The translations under genes and the position numbers were made by a program. Below the pieces are notes generated by a model. The model did not search any database, had not been told where the DNA came from, and was given only the letters and a program-made list of their open reading frames with translations. Of a stretch of 38,258 bases of DNA, positions 1-9,144 are shown one piece after another; positions within the stretch are counted from its first letter, which is position 1; each line of letters starts with the position of its first letter. Location: assembly GCA_022653735.1 (NCBI GenBank), contig JALCSU010000020.1, forward strand, positions 1-38,258, read 5' to 3'. The DNA comes from Bacteroidales bacterium. GTDB taxonomy: Bacteria > Bacteroidota > Bacteroidia > Bacteroidales > UBA932.

Positions 1-63
1 TATGCCGATGCGCTCACGCTTGGCCGTTCCATCACTGGCCGCCAGCCATTCAAGCCAGAATAG
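1..63 (+). CDS. C-terminal end of an unidentified upstream gene (partial)
   Basis: Frame 1 is open from the window edge and ends at a TAG at 61-63, giving about 20 residues ending in GRQPFKPE. The stop lies 2 bp before the ATG of the MntP-like gene, the tight spacing expected of an operon. Too little remains to name the product. Its reality rests only on the open frame and the spacing. Confidence 0.4.
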   Translation, partial: YADALTLGRSITGRQPFKPE

Positions 64-65
64 CT

Positions 66-617
66 ATGTGGCTTCTTCAATCAATGCTACTTGCCCTGTC
101 GCTCTGTGCCGACTGTTTCGCAGTCACGACTTGCTCCAGCGTAACCCTGAGAGAAATATCATGGAAGAAGGTTGCGCGCATAGCGCTTACGTTCGGCTTC
201 GTGCAAACAGCTTTCATCGTCGCAGGCTGGCTGTTCGGCGACATATTCGTAGGCCTTGTCGAGCATATCGCTAAATGGATAGGCTTTCTCCTCCTGCTTT
301 ATGTCGGCGGCTCCATGCTGCTGAAAGCCATTCTCAATAAGGAAGAAAAGCCCCTGGAACTCTGTGGCCTCAAGAATGTCATTCTTGGTGCGATGGCCAC
401 GAGCGTTGATGCCCTGGCCGTTGGAATCAGTCTCTCGATGAGCCAGCCTGAGGCACGGTACCTCATATCCTGTTTCGGCTCCGTTTTCGTCATAACCATC
501 ATGAGCGTCATCGCTGGAATGTACAGCGGACAATCTTTAGGAAAGCACCTCGGCCGAATCGCCGAAATCGTCGGCGGCCTAGTGCTGATTGGAATAGGCA
601 TCAGCATACTGCATTAG
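66..617 (+). CDS. mntP: MntP-type manganese efflux pump
   Basis: A small polytopic inner-membrane protein of 183 residues, close to the usual MntP length (about 185-190). The family exports Mn2+ and protects against manganese excess. Two internally similar halves are visible. The first half carries LSLCADCFAVT near residues 11-21 and the second carries ATSVDALAVGISL near residues 111-123; these Asp-containing helices are the family hallmark. In the first half the common 'MDAFAV' reads CADCFAV, so the acidic residue is kept but its surroundings are unusual. About six hydrophobic helices are evident. The ATG at 66 follows the preceding stop by 2 bp, so expression is probably from an upstream operon promoter. 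No manganese riboswitch is visible, but only 65 bp of upstream sequence is available. Function is inferred from family membership. Confidence 0.88.
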   Translation: MWLLQSMLLALSLCADCFAVTTCSSVTLREISWKKVARIALTFGFVQTAFIVAGWLFGDIFVGLVEHIAKWIGFLLLLYVGGSMLLKAILNKEEKPLELCGLKNVILGAMATSVDALAVGISLSMSQPEARYLISCFGSVFVITIMSVIAGMYSGQSLGKHLGRIAEIVGGLVLIGIGISILH

Positions 618-679
618 GAATATTCAATATATTCATTGAAAAAAAATGTTAATGAGGGGTATTTTAAAAAAAATATTCC

Positions 680-687
680 TACTTTTG
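680..687 (+). promoter_or_regulatory. Bacteroidetes -7 box upstream of corA
   Basis: TACTTTTG matches the Bacteroidetes TAnnTTTG -7 element exactly. No good TTTG lies 19-21 bp upstream, so only the -7 half is convincing. It would give a leader of roughly 75 nt before the CorA start at 769. Confidence 0.5.
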
Positions 688-768
688 CTGACTGACTTCT
701 CCGTAATGTCAGCGTCATTAATGTAGAACCCCTTCCGACGTGAGTGCCGGGAATAAACCTGGAAGAGT

Positions 769-1716
769 ATGATAACAATATTCTACAGACTTGGCGGCAA
801 GCTGCTGATGTCACAGTCAGAAACGGAGCTTTCCAAACTTTCGACTAAAGATGTCCTTTGGATAGACATCCTCGCCCCTACCAGTGAGGAAAAGCATTCT
901 GTGGATGATTTCCTGGGAATAGTAATCCAGAGCAGGGCCCAGGCAGAGGAAATCGAGAGCTCTTCCCGTTTCTCCGAGAACGAGAGGGCAATATTCGCAA
1001 ACACCAACTTCCTTATGCCTGGGCCGGAGGACTACACGATGGAGGCCGTGTCCTTCACTTTCGTGGATAACTGCATGACAACGCTCAGGGACGTGCCTCT
1101 GCGTAGCTTCACGGAGCTTCAGAGAAGGATCATGGCTATGCCGCAAGGTTACGTGAGCGGCTACTCTGTCTTTGCCAGCATCATGGATCAACGTATCGAT
1201 CTTGATGCGGACATGATAGAGCTGATGACCAAGGAAATTTCCCAGTTCAGCAAACGTATCAACCAGAGGGAAGACATCAACGAGGATTTCCTTCTGGACA
1301 TTAACCAGCTGCAGGAAAACACGATGATCGTGCGCGAGAACATAGTCGATAAACAGAGGCTGATCACCAACCTGCTGAAAAGCGAGAAATGCCCTGATGC
1401 TCTGAACAAGCGGTTCGGCGTTCTCCTGCAGGACATTACATCTCTGATCAACCATACGAATTTCAGTTTCGAGAGGCTGGAGTATCTGCAAGACACTGTG
1501 GTCGGTCTCATAAATTTGGACCAGAACAATATCATGAAGATATTCACCATGGTGTCCGTCCTGCTGATGCCTCCAACCCTCGTGGCTAGTTTCTATGGCA
1601 TGAATGTGTTCCTGCCGTTCGGAGGATGGCGATTCTCTTGGCTTGCCATCGTGATATTCATGCTAATTCTGGTGGTTTTCGTAATATACATTTTCAAGAA
1701 AAAGAAAATGTTCTGA
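769..1716 (+). CDS. corA: CorA-family Mg2+/Co2+ transporter
   Basis: A 315-residue inner-membrane divalent cation channel of the CorA (2-TM-GxN) family, which imports Mg2+ and sometimes Co2+ or Ni2+ as a homopentamer. The N-terminal two-thirds is a charged, helix-rich cytoplasmic domain. The long helix region at about 150-250 is rich in Gln, Asn and Leu (QLQENTMIVREN). Two transmembrane helices close the protein. The selectivity motif YGMN falls at residues 276-279, between TM1 and a short periplasmic loop, and the tail ends in the basic KKKKMF. All of this matches CorA. The ATG at 769 follows a purine-rich GGAAGAG. It is transcribed alone between MntP and rpsA. Within the family, import of Mg2+ versus efflux cannot be decided from sequence. 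Confidence 0.93.
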   Translation: MITIFYRLGGKLLMSQSETELSKLSTKDVLWIDILAPTSEEKHSVDDFLGIVIQSRAQAEEIESSSRFSENERAIFANTNFLMPGPEDYTMEAVSFTFVDNCMTTLRDVPLRSFTELQRRIMAMPQGYVSGYSVFASIMDQRIDLDADMIELMTKEISQFSKRINQREDINEDFLLDINQLQENTMIVRENIVDKQRLITNLLKSEKCPDALNKRFGVLLQDITSLINHTNFSFERLEYLQDTVVGLINLDQNNIMKIFTMVSVLLMPPTLVASFYGMNVFLPFGGWRFSWLAIVIFMLILVVFVIYIFKKKKMF

Positions 1717-1731
1717 TTTTTCGCCCTTGAG

Positions 1732-1762
1732 TTTGAAAATCAATAATTTTTCTCTACTTTTG
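1732..1762 (+). promoter_or_regulatory. Consensus Bacteroidetes promoter of rpsA-rnz
   Basis: TTTG at 1732-1735 and TACTTTTG at 1755-1762 are separated by exactly 19 bp, the ideal Bacteroidetes sigma-ABfr promoter. Transcription should begin near 1768, leaving a leader of about 75 nt. That leader starts with TTGAC (1771-1775), which can pair with GTCAA (1805-1809). Confidence 0.85.
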
Positions 1763-1843
1763 CAGGCCTTTTGACCGGCGCGCGGCAGCGTAGTGCGGTA
1801 GGGCGTCAAGACATAATGTTAAACAACTTATTTTTTCAGTGTT

Positions 1844-3631
1844 ATGGCAGAAGAAGTTAAAAAACAACAGCTCAACGCTTCAGTCGCTCCTGAGAATTTC
1901 GATTGGGACTCTTTCGAGAACCAGGACAACATTTATGGAGGCGAAAGCAAAGAGAAAATTGAAGAAGCTTACGATCAGACTCTCTCTAACGTAGTTGAGA
2001 ATGAGGTCGTTGAAGGAACGGTTACGTCAATCAACAAGAGGGAAGTGATCGTCAACATAGGATACAAGAGCGAGGGCGTGATCCAGGCTCCTGAATTCCG
2101 TTACAATCCAGACCTGAAGGTCGGGGACAAGGTTGAGGTGCTTGTCGAGTCCGCAGAGGACAAGAAGGGCCAGCTCATCCTTTCTCATAAGAAGGCCCGC
2201 GCTCTCAAATCTTGGGAGAGAGTTAACGAGGCGTACGACAATAACGAAGTCATTAAAGGTTTTGTCAAGACTCGCACGAAGGGTGGCATGATCGTAGACG
2301 TATTTGGAATCGAGGCCTTCCTGCCTGGTTCGCAGATTGACATCAAGCCTATTCGTGATTACGATGCGTTTGTCAATCAGACGATGGACTTCAAGATCGT
2401 GAAGATCAATCAGGAGTTCAGGAACGTTGTGGTTTCTCACAAGGCCCTGCTTGAGGCAGAGCAAGAGAAACAGAAAGCAGAGCTTATGTCCAAGCTGGAG
2501 AAAGGCCAGATTCTCGAGGGTACGGTTAAGAACATCACCAATTATGGCGTGTTCGTAGACCTCGGTGGAGTTGACGGTCTCATCCACATCACCGATCTTT
2601 CTTGGGGTAGAATCGAAAACCCAGAGGAAGTCGTGCATCTTGACGAGAAGATTAAAGTTGTCGTTAAGGAGTTCGATCCTCAGCAGAAGAGAATCGCCCT
2701 AGGATACAAGCAGCTTACTCCACATCCTTGGGACAGCCTGGATCCTAATCTTAAGGTTGGCGACGTCGTTAAGGGTAAAGTCGTACTCATTCAGGACTAC
2801 GGCGCATTCGTCGAGATTAAGCCAGGCGTAGAAGGACTCATCCATGTTTCCGAGATGAGCTGGTCTCCAAGGCTTCATAGCGCTCAGGAGTTCGTGAAGG
2901 TAGGCGATGAGGTTGAGGCTCAGATTCTCTCCATCGATCGCGAGAACAGGAAGATGTCTCTCGGTCTCAAGCAGCTCACTGCTAATCCTTGGGAGAACAT
3001 TCGCGAGAAATATCCTATCGGCTCGGTTCACAAGGCAATCGTTCGCAACATTACGAACTTCGGCGTGTTCGCTGAGCCTGAGGACGGAGTAGAAGGTCTC
3101 ATCCACATCAGCGATCTGTCTTGGAACAAGATCAAGCATCCTTCAGAAATCGTTTCTCATGGAGATGAGATTGATGTCGTGATCCTTGACTTCGATGAGG
3201 CGAACCACAAGCTCAGCTTGGGTCACAAGCAGCTCACCCCTAACCCTTGGGACGCAATCGAGGAGAAATATCCTGTCGGCTCTACCGTAGAGGGCACGAT
3301 TACTTCTATGACTGACAAGGGAGCTAACATCAAGCTGGAAGGTGATGACGAAGGATTCGCATTCACTCGCGACCTCATCAAGGAAGATGGCAAGCCTGCA
3401 ACCGCTGGTGAGACCCTGCCGTTCAAGGTGGTTGAACTTCGCAGAAGCACTCGCCGGATCCTGCTCTCTCACGTAAGAACATATTCTGAGGCTGCTGCTG
3501 AAAAGGTGGCTAGTGAGGCTGAGAACACGAAGAAGGCCGTTAAGAAGATCAACGCCAATGTTGAGAAGACGACTCTCGGAGATATCAGCGAGCTCGCTGC
3601 CCTCAAAGACAAGCTTGAGAAAAGTGAATAA
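1844..3631 (+). CDS. rpsA: 30S ribosomal protein S1
   Basis: A 595-residue RNA-binding protein of the small ribosomal subunit that helps recruit and unfold mRNA at initiation, which matters in a phylum with weak Shine-Dalgarno use. Six S1 (OB-fold) repeats can be read in order, at about residues 55-115, 135-200, 222-290, 306-375, 392-462 and 478-545. Repeats 3 to 5 are the best conserved, each with GVF/GAF followed by (V)GLIH(I/V)S. Repeats 1 and 2 are divergent, as in the N-terminal ribosome-binding part of S1. The C-terminal tail (about 550-595) is Lys/Glu/Ala-rich. The ATG at 1844 is preceded by a U-rich stretch rather than a purine ribosome-binding site. Only 6 bp separate it from rnz. 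S1 genes are often autoregulated through their leader; this is possible here but not shown. Confidence 0.97.
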   Translation: MAEEVKKQQLNASVAPENFDWDSFENQDNIYGGESKEKIEEAYDQTLSNVVENEVVEGTVTSINKREVIVNIGYKSEGVIQAPEFRYNPDLKVGDKVEVLVESAEDKKGQLILSHKKARALKSWERVNEAYDNNEVIKGFVKTRTKGGMIVDVFGIEAFLPGSQIDIKPIRDYDAFVNQTMDFKIVKINQEFRNVVVSHKALLEAEQEKQKAELMSKLEKGQILEGTVKNITNYGVFVDLGGVDGLIHITDLSWGRIENPEEVVHLDEKIKVVVKEFDPQQKRIALGYKQLTPHPWDSLDPNLKVGDVVKGKVVLIQDYGAFVEIKPGVEGLIHVSEMSWSPRLHSAQEFVKVGDEVEAQILSIDRENRKMSLGLKQLTANPWENIREKYPIGSVHKAIVRNITNFGVFAEPEDGVEGLIHISDLSWNKIKHPSEIVSHGDEIDVVILDFDEANHKLSLGHKQLTPNPWDAIEEKYPVGSTVEGTITSMTDKGANIKLEGDDEGFAFTRDLIKEDGKPATAGETLPFKVVELRRSTRRILLSHVRTYSEAAAEKVASEAENTKKAVKKINANVEKTTLGDISELAALKDKLEKSE

Positions 3632-3637
3632 TAATAT

Positions 3638-4570
3638 ATGAATTTCACTTTGACGGTGCTAGGCTCGGCCTCGGCCAAGCCGGCTCCAGGAAGATTTCAG
3701 AGCGCCCAGGTACTTTGCGTACATGGGCGCTTCTTTTTAATTGACTGCGGAGAAGGCGTGCAGACACGTCTTCAAGAGGCTGGCATATCTCCGATGAAGA
3801 TAGATTCCATATTCGTTTCTCACATACATGGGGATCATATTTTCGGAATCTTCGGCTTTCTCTCTACTCTTGGAATGCAGGGGAGGACTGCTCCTGTGAA
3901 TATATACGGCCCATCGAATCTGGGGCCGATCCTGAAATTCTATAAATCATATTTCTGGGATGATAGTTTCTTCGAGATAAAGTTCAATCCTTTGAATATT
4001 AAGGAGCCGGAGGTGATATATTCCACGAAGTCCATTGAAATCCTGGCCTTCCCTCTGAATCACAGGATAGAAACTTACGGCTACATATTCAGAGAGAAGG
4101 AACCGATGATGAACGTCAGGAAGGAGAAAATTGAGGAGTATAGGCTTTCGCTTACCGAGATAGGAACGGTGAAGAGGGGAGAAGACGTAATTCGTGAATA
4201 TGCTGACGGCGGCTCAGAAACGCTGCCTTTCGCAGAATTAGGTTACAAGCCATTCGAGCCTCGCTCCTTTGCCTATTGCTCCGACACTGCTCCGTTCCCG
4301 AAGGAGGCTGAGTGGGTGAGAGGCGTGGATCTTCTGTATCATGAGGCTACCTATACCAATGAATATGCCGACCAGGCGGCCAAAAGATATCATTCCACTA
4401 CGCTCCAGGCTGCACAATGCGCACTGGAGGCAGGAGTGGGTAAACTTGTCATCGGCCATTACTCTTCCAGAATCAGGGACATCGCACTATTCCAGAGCGA
4501 GTGCAGGAGCATATTTCCAGAGTCGTATGCGGCCAATGACCTGGATGTATTTGACATCCCACGCCACTGA
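3638..4570 (+). CDS. rnz: Ribonuclease Z (tRNA 3' endonuclease)
   Basis: A 310-residue cytoplasmic zinc endonuclease that removes 3' trailers from tRNA precursors. The metallo-beta-lactamase metal-binding motif SHIHGDH is at residues 61-67. Further family signatures follow: LTVLGSASA with SAQ near the N-terminus, the YCSDTAPF segment (Asp ligand) near 222-229, LLYHEATY near 238-245, and the late histidine in IGHYSSR near 273-279. Length and motif order match the short bacterial RNase Z form. The start is 6 bp after the rpsA stop, so the two genes almost certainly share a transcript, linking tRNA maturation with a ribosomal protein. It ends 23 bp from the convergent DUF4249 gene. Confidence 0.95.
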   Translation: MNFTLTVLGSASAKPAPGRFQSAQVLCVHGRFFLIDCGEGVQTRLQEAGISPMKIDSIFVSHIHGDHIFGIFGFLSTLGMQGRTAPVNIYGPSNLGPILKFYKSYFWDDSFFEIKFNPLNIKEPEVIYSTKSIEILAFPLNHRIETYGYIFREKEPMMNVRKEKIEEYRLSLTEIGTVKRGEDVIREYADGGSETLPFAELGYKPFEPRSFAYCSDTAPFPKEAEWVRGVDLLYHEATYTNEYADQAAKRYHSTTLQAAQCALEAGVGKLVIGHYSSRIRDIALFQSECRSIFPESYAANDLDVFDIPRH

Positions 4571-4593
4571 ATCCGGAGTCACGAACTTTCCTG

Positions 4594-5685
4594 CTAGAGA
4601 TTCGGGTTCTTGTACAGCGTGCGGTTGAAAACGACTGTGTCTCTGGATGGCGTGGCTATGCTCACGACTCCTAGTCCGCCTTCTACATTAGTCGGAATTG
4701 AGATAGGACCAGTGAACGTGATGTCGTCCCCATTGTAGATGTACAGGCTCAGAGCTTTCAGAAAGTTGTATTCAGCCTCAGTGATTCCCCATAAGATAGG
4801 GTAGACTCTGGCGGTAAGATCTACCCTCTTTGAAGCGGTGTCGTATTCACTACCACTCAGGAATGCGGATTCTCGCACCTGGTACGTGAAATCGTAAGTT
4901 CCATCCCTGAACAGGTAATCGGAGAATGCATTGTAATAATTCTCTGATGCGCCCGAAATGTCCATGTCGGTTTCGGTGGCTCCATCTAACAGGATGGGAT
5001 CTTTTCCTCTGTCTATGTGAAGCGGCCCCTCCTCGTAGGATTCATCGTCTTCCGGCTCATCCTCACCGTCCATATATTCCACGTGCAATGTCTTGTCGTA
5101 TTCGCTTGTCAGCCTGAAATAGTTTCTTTCTCCCGCGATGTCATTGCCTTTTATCCGGATCCTGTACACCCAGCGATTGAAAGAATTGCTGTTCTCGTCG
5201 GAGTTGTAGTAGCGGCTCGTGTCAACTGCTTGGAATAATGGCGGCTGCGGAACAATCACTTCGGAATATGCTGAATATTCCCCGCCGTTTGCAGTGCATT
5301 CCAGCCTGACTTTATCCCCGGGCTTGAAGTTGGCCTTGAACACGAATCTCGTCTGCCTTGTCCTGCTTGGGGCGGAACCCACGGCATTGTAACCGTAGAG
5401 AGCCTCGTCTCGGATGAAATCGTCATCATCTTTTGAGGTGTCAAGCTGCGCTTCTGCTGCCATGTTGCCATTGATGTAGCAAGTTACGCTTCCAGACTTT
5501 ATTTTTTGGATGGACAGCGACGTGCTGATGGAAAGATACACTGCATGAATATCCTCGTTTGTGTGTATCTGCGCATTCATTACCACCTTGTTTTCGGCAG
5601 CATCGAAATCGTACGGAATGTCTTTTTGGCAGGATGCCAGAGAGACAAGCAAAAGCGAATAAATGAATATGTCGTTTATTTTCAT
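4594..5685 (-). CDS. DUF4249 outer-membrane lipoprotein partner of the TonB receptor
   Basis: A 363-residue predicted lipoprotein. From the ATG at 5685 the protein begins with a short charged stretch and a hydrophobic core ending in the lipobox LASC, with Cys at about residue 20 followed by QKDIPYDF. A start further upstream at 5706 would overlap the receptor gene and bury the signal peptide. The body is beta-rich, with an N-terminal part resembling the DUF4249 opening (acquired VVMNAQI, then a YLSISTS strand). DUF4249 genes are typically found directly downstream of a TonB-dependent receptor in Bacteroidetes, exactly as here: 4 bp separate the receptor stop from this ATG. It is presumably a surface or periplasmic accessory of that receptor. 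The substrate is unknown. Confidence 0.8.
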   Translation of the reverse strand: MKINDIFIYSLLLVSLASCQKDIPYDFDAAENKVVMNAQIHTNEDIHAVYLSISTSLSIQKIKSGSVTCYINGNMAAEAQLDTSKDDDDFIRDEALYGYNAVGSAPSRTRQTRFVFKANFKPGDKVRLECTANGGEYSAYSEVIVPQPPLFQAVDTSRYYNSDENSNSFNRWVYRIRIKGNDIAGERNYFRLTSEYDKTLHVEYMDGEDEPEDDESYEEGPLHIDRGKDPILLDGATETDMDISGASENYYNAFSDYLFRDGTYDFTYQVRESAFLSGSEYDTASKRVDLTARVYPILWGITEAEYNFLKALSLYIYNGDDITFTGPISIPTNVEGGLGVVSIATPSRDTVVFNRTLYKNPNL

Positions 5686-5689
5686 GGCC

Positions 5690-8110
5690 TTAGAAATTAA
5701 AAGCATAACTTATCGACGGGATTATAGGAAGGATGGTTATAGATTTCAGCTTCATCCTTCGGATGTAGGTCTCGCCTGAATTGTAGCTGTCGCCTTGCTT
5801 GACGAAGACGAAATTCGGATTCATCCTGTTGTAGGCATTGTAGAGGCCGAAACTCCAGGTTCTTTCGCCACGCTTCTTCTGTTTGTGTATGTTTACGCTC
5901 ACGTTCAGCCTGTGGCTTGCAGGCAGACGGTAATTGTTTCTATAAGGAGCGTAATTAACCTGATGAATCGTTCCGTCAGGTCCCTCCACGGTCATGGTTC
6001 TTTCTGGAATCGTAGTTGTTCCGCCCGTGGCATAAACCCATGTGGCGCTCATGTCTACTCTTTTAGAGAACCTGTGATTGACGACAATAGAGACATTGTG
6101 CCTGCGGTCGTATCTGTAAGGGAACCAATTCCCGAAATTGATTTCCCCGCCAGGGAAGCGTCTTTCGCTCTTCGCCAGCGTGTAACCTATCCACCCGGTC
6201 GTATTCCCCATTGTCTTCTGTAAGAAAAATTCCACTCCATAGGCGCGTCCTTTGCCCATAACCACCAAATCCTGCCATCCCTGCGAAGAGCCAACGAAAG
6301 AAACGCCGTCCTTGTATTCCAGAATATTTTCCATCTCTTTCCAGTACCCTTCGATGGAGAATTCCCAGCCTGGAATATTGTCGTAATACAGCCCTAATGA
6401 ATATTGGTTCGATGTCACAGGCTTGATTTCTTTCGTGATTGGCACCCAGAGGTCCAGGGGTAGGGTGATCATGGAAGAAGACAGCAGATGAACGTACTGC
6501 GCCATCCTTGAATATGATGCTTTCGTGCTGAGTCCTTTCCCGAAATTCACCTTTGCCGATATTCTTGGCTCTGGAGACATGTAGAACTTGCCCTGAGTAT
6601 TGAACACAGCGAAATGAATGCCCGGGTTGAGGTCCAGCCACCGCCCGATGGTGAAGTCGTCTTCTATGTATGCGGATATCTCATGCCCGTGAAGGCTCTC
6701 GGAATGGTTGCTGTACGACGTGTCGGTGACGGCATGCCCGTTAGCTTTTTCAGATTCTTTCGTGGAATACGTTTCAGGAATGAACGTGTGATAAATGTAT
6801 TGCCCGCCGAACTTAATAGAATGGCGAGGACTCGGAGTGTAGTCGAAATCCATCATGGCCGTAATGTCCCGCATCCCTGAATTGTAGTCGAACTCGTAAT
6901 TGGATTTGGACTTGCTGCCATCACTGTAGGCATCGGTGGTCTTGCTGTCATAGCCCATGTGCATCCTATAGTTCGTCAGGGCAATTGAAGCGTTGGAAAA
7001 CAGCCTGCCATTGAATATGTGGTTCCACCTTAAAGATGCAAGGGCATTGCCCCAGCGAATGAAAGATTTGTCATTCCACGAAGAGCCGTAGCTATCGGTG
7101 TAGTCTTCGTCTTCTTTTGCCAGGAGGGCATCACGGCCATAGTATGTGTTGAAGAATAGGCGGTCCGAGTTGCTGAATCGGTGAGATATCTTTCCATCCA
7201 GGTCGTAAAAATAGTAATTGCCATAGACAGTGCCCCCTTCAGCGGAAAACGACTTGCTTGCAAGACGTATCAGCGGGTCGAAAAGAATTGTGTGCATCCC
7301 CCTGGCGCTGATTGAATAAGATGTCTTGCCCTTGAAAATAGGCCCTTCCAGGTGGAATTTGTCGCTTATCACCCCGACCCCGATCGTGCCATGAGTCTCT
7401 TCCATGTTTCCATCGTTCGTCCTAATGTCGATTATGGAGGAAATCCTCCCGCCGTAACGCGCCGGAAAAGAGCCTTTGTACAGAGTCACCTTCTTCACTG
7501 CCTCAGGCTGGAAGATGGAGAACAGGCCTAGCATGTGTTCGGCATTGTACATCGAGATGCCGTCCAGAAGCAACAGGTTCTCATCCGGGCCTCCTCCACG
7601 GACGTATATTCCCGAGAACCCTTCGTTTCCAGCCTGTACCCCAGGCATCAGCTGGATTGTTTTCAGTACGTCTGCCTCGCCGAAAAGCGTAGGAGTTGCT
7701 TTCACGATATTAATGGGAATTTCTATTGCGCTCATTTTAGTCGCCTGTATTCCAGACTCCTTCTTCGCTGACACGACGGCCTCGGTGATTTTGGAATTGG
7801 CTGTGAGAGCCACGTTTATAGTCGTGTCTTTGCGAAGGTCAAAAACCACAGTCTTCTCGTCATAGCCTACATAAGAATATGTAATGCTTATCCCTTTCCC
7901 GCCTTTAATGGTCAGCGTGTAAAACCCATACTCATTTGTCACCGCTCCAGTCTGCCCGCAGGCTGCTCCGGCTCCAATCAACGTCTCCCCAGATGCTTTA
8001 TCCGTGATATGCCCGCTGACGGTGAATTGCTGCGCGGAAAGGTTAATGCTTTGGCATATTCCCAGAGCGAGGATAAGGATGGCCGTATGCCACCCGCTTG
8101 TTACATTCAT
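5690..8110 (-). CDS. TonB-dependent outer-membrane receptor with CarboxypepD_reg-like N-terminal domain
   Basis: An 806-residue receptor from the ATG at 8110; a TTG six codons upstream is a weaker alternative. Order of parts: signal peptide ending near LSAQQ; a carboxypeptidase-regulatory-like beta-sandwich (VSGHITDKASGETLIGA, about residues 30-110); a plug domain with the characteristic YVRGGGPDENLLLLDG and LYKGSFPARYGGRISS; then a long beta-barrel rich in aromatic residues that ends in Phe (SYAFNF), as outer-membrane proteins do. The barrel anchors in the outer membrane and takes up a ligand using TonB/ExbBD energy. It is not a SusC: it is shorter and is paired with DUF4249 rather than SusD. 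The LysR gene lies just upstream on the same strand and could control it. Substrate unknown. Confidence 0.93.
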   Translation of the reverse strand: MNVTSGWHTAILILALGICQSINLSAQQFTVSGHITDKASGETLIGAGAACGQTGAVTNEYGFYTLTIKGGKGISITYSYVGYDEKTVVFDLRKDTTINVALTANSKITEAVVSAKKESGIQATKMSAIEIPINIVKATPTLFGEADVLKTIQLMPGVQAGNEGFSGIYVRGGGPDENLLLLDGISMYNAEHMLGLFSIFQPEAVKKVTLYKGSFPARYGGRISSIIDIRTNDGNMEETHGTIGVGVISDKFHLEGPIFKGKTSYSISARGMHTILFDPLIRLASKSFSAEGGTVYGNYYFYDLDGKISHRFSNSDRLFFNTYYGRDALLAKEDEDYTDSYGSSWNDKSFIRWGNALASLRWNHIFNGRLFSNASIALTNYRMHMGYDSKTTDAYSDGSKSKSNYEFDYNSGMRDITAMMDFDYTPSPRHSIKFGGQYIYHTFIPETYSTKESEKANGHAVTDTSYSNHSESLHGHEISAYIEDDFTIGRWLDLNPGIHFAVFNTQGKFYMSPEPRISAKVNFGKGLSTKASYSRMAQYVHLLSSSMITLPLDLWVPITKEIKPVTSNQYSLGLYYDNIPGWEFSIEGYWKEMENILEYKDGVSFVGSSQGWQDLVVMGKGRAYGVEFFLQKTMGNTTGWIGYTLAKSERRFPGGEINFGNWFPYRYDRRHNVSIVVNHRFSKRVDMSATWVYATGGTTTIPERTMTVEGPDGTIHQVNYAPYRNNYRLPASHRLNVSVNIHKQKKRGERTWSFGLYNAYNRMNPNFVFVKQGDSYNSGETYIRRMKLKSITILPIIPSISYAFNF

Positions 8111-8233
8111 AGCTTCTCGAATTTGCAAAAGTTAGTTTTCATTTCACCTAAATCCTATTTTCTGAAAACCTTGCAAATATGAGCTATTTTAATGTAAAAA
8201 AGTAAAAGAAATAGAAATATTTTTTTTAATGTC

Positions 8234-9052
8234 TTATAAAGATTTTTTTATCAGACCTATTAAGACATCGTCTGTTAGCGTTTCTGAAGTTTCCATGAGA
8301 ACGTCTGTCTTCAGGGCATCGAAAATAATAGGTAGCCTCAGCAGTTTTTCACTGGCTGCCCTCTCTGGCAGAATCCCTATCGTCAGAGGAGAAGATGACA
8401 CTTTCTCGCAGATGAGCGAAGGGCTGTCTGAATATATTTTCGCTTTTGATGCAATGTCCGGAGAAAGAGCCCCTGAATATCCGGACCAGACTGCGAATGA
8501 AATTTCGTCAGGAATCTGAAAGAGGCTCTCGGCATGCGAAAATCTCTCATTAGATGTCATCGCAGAGGCATTTAACGTGGTCACTGCGAGCCGGCTCTCC
8601 ATCAAGGAGAGAGGCTTGGAAGCATCATGGCACGAGAGCCTGACATCGTATTCTTTATCGCTATCGGTGAATATGTCGAATATGACATTTGGCGATACTG
8701 CCGAGATGGCGTTCACTACCTTCGGCAACATGGCCTCTGCAATGAATGTATCGGCACAGATTCGGAGCCTCGTTTTCTTCAGTTGGATTCCTTCGCTGAA
8801 CAAATTGCTTGCTGCATGGTACCAGTAAAGAATTTTGTCGGCATATTCAAGGAAGCTTTTCCCTGAGGCAGTGAGGGTCACGGCACCGCGATTTCTCATG
8901 AAGAGCTCGCAGCAAAGGCTTTTCTCAAGCTCTGCTATATTCTGGCTTACGGCAGGCTGGGATATTCCTAATTCTTTCGCAGCTAGGGTGAAGCTTCCTC
9001 TTGTTGCGACGGTCTTGAAAACTCTGAGTCTGAAATCTTCTATCATAAGCAT
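8234..9052 (-). CDS. LysR-family transcriptional regulator
   Basis: A 272-residue cytoplasmic DNA-binding regulator. The N-terminal winged helix-turn-helix is clear: FRLRVFKTVATRGSF, then LAAKELGISQPAVSQNIAELE (about residues 8-44), followed by LTASGKSFLEYADKIL and the linker helix. The C-terminal part is a periplasmic-binding-like effector domain and, at 272 residues in total, is somewhat shorter than the usual 290-300. The ATG at 9052 is used, with an in-frame ATG at 9046 equally plausible. A minus-strand TAAATTTG at 9064-9071 would leave a very short leader. It lies upstream of the TonB/DUF4249 pair on the same strand and divergent from the tandem hydrolase gene. LysR proteins often control a divergent neighbour, so both are candidate targets. 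Confidence 0.92.
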   Translation of the reverse strand: MLMIEDFRLRVFKTVATRGSFTLAAKELGISQPAVSQNIAELEKSLCCELFMRNRGAVTLTASGKSFLEYADKILYWYHAASNLFSEGIQLKKTRLRICADTFIAEAMLPKVVNAISAVSPNVIFDIFTDSDKEYDVRLSCHDASKPLSLMESRLAVTTLNASAMTSNERFSHAESLFQIPDEISFAVWSGYSGALSPDIASKAKIYSDSPSLICEKVSSSPLTIGILPERAASEKLLRLPIIFDALKTDVLMETSETLTDDVLIGLIKKSL

Positions 9053-9063
9053 TCCTTATGTCG

Positions 9064-9071
9064 CAAATTTA
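9064..9071 (-). promoter_or_regulatory. -7 box of the LysR gene
   Basis: On the minus strand this reads TAAATTTG, an exact TAnnTTTG element. The -33 region is weak. It sits only about 11 bp before the ATG at 9052, implying a leader of a few nucleotides. Confidence 0.5.
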
Positions 9072-9144
9072 ATATATTCGTTAAATTATCGTTACATGAT
9101 TCTGGAAATCTTGCAACCTTATTCTTTTTGAAAGGTTTTTTGGA

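Noticed and set aside
2..274. 90-codon frame overlapping the MntP gene
   Set aside because: It lies out of frame with a clear membrane-protein gene; the composition (Arg/Ser/His-rich) is that of a shadow frame.
817..1491. Long antisense frame (224 codons) inside corA
   Set aside because: Opposite strand of a well-supported gene, with no recognisable motif; a mirror of corA codon usage.
1771..1809. Structured regulatory leader of rpsA
   Set aside because: TTGAC/GTCAA can pair, but the inside does not fold convincingly by eye; not strong enough to list as a defined element.
8129..8233. Promoter of the TonB receptor gene
   Set aside because: Only TAACTTTTG (one base too long) and CATATTTG near-matches occur on the minus strand; neither has a properly spaced TTTG.
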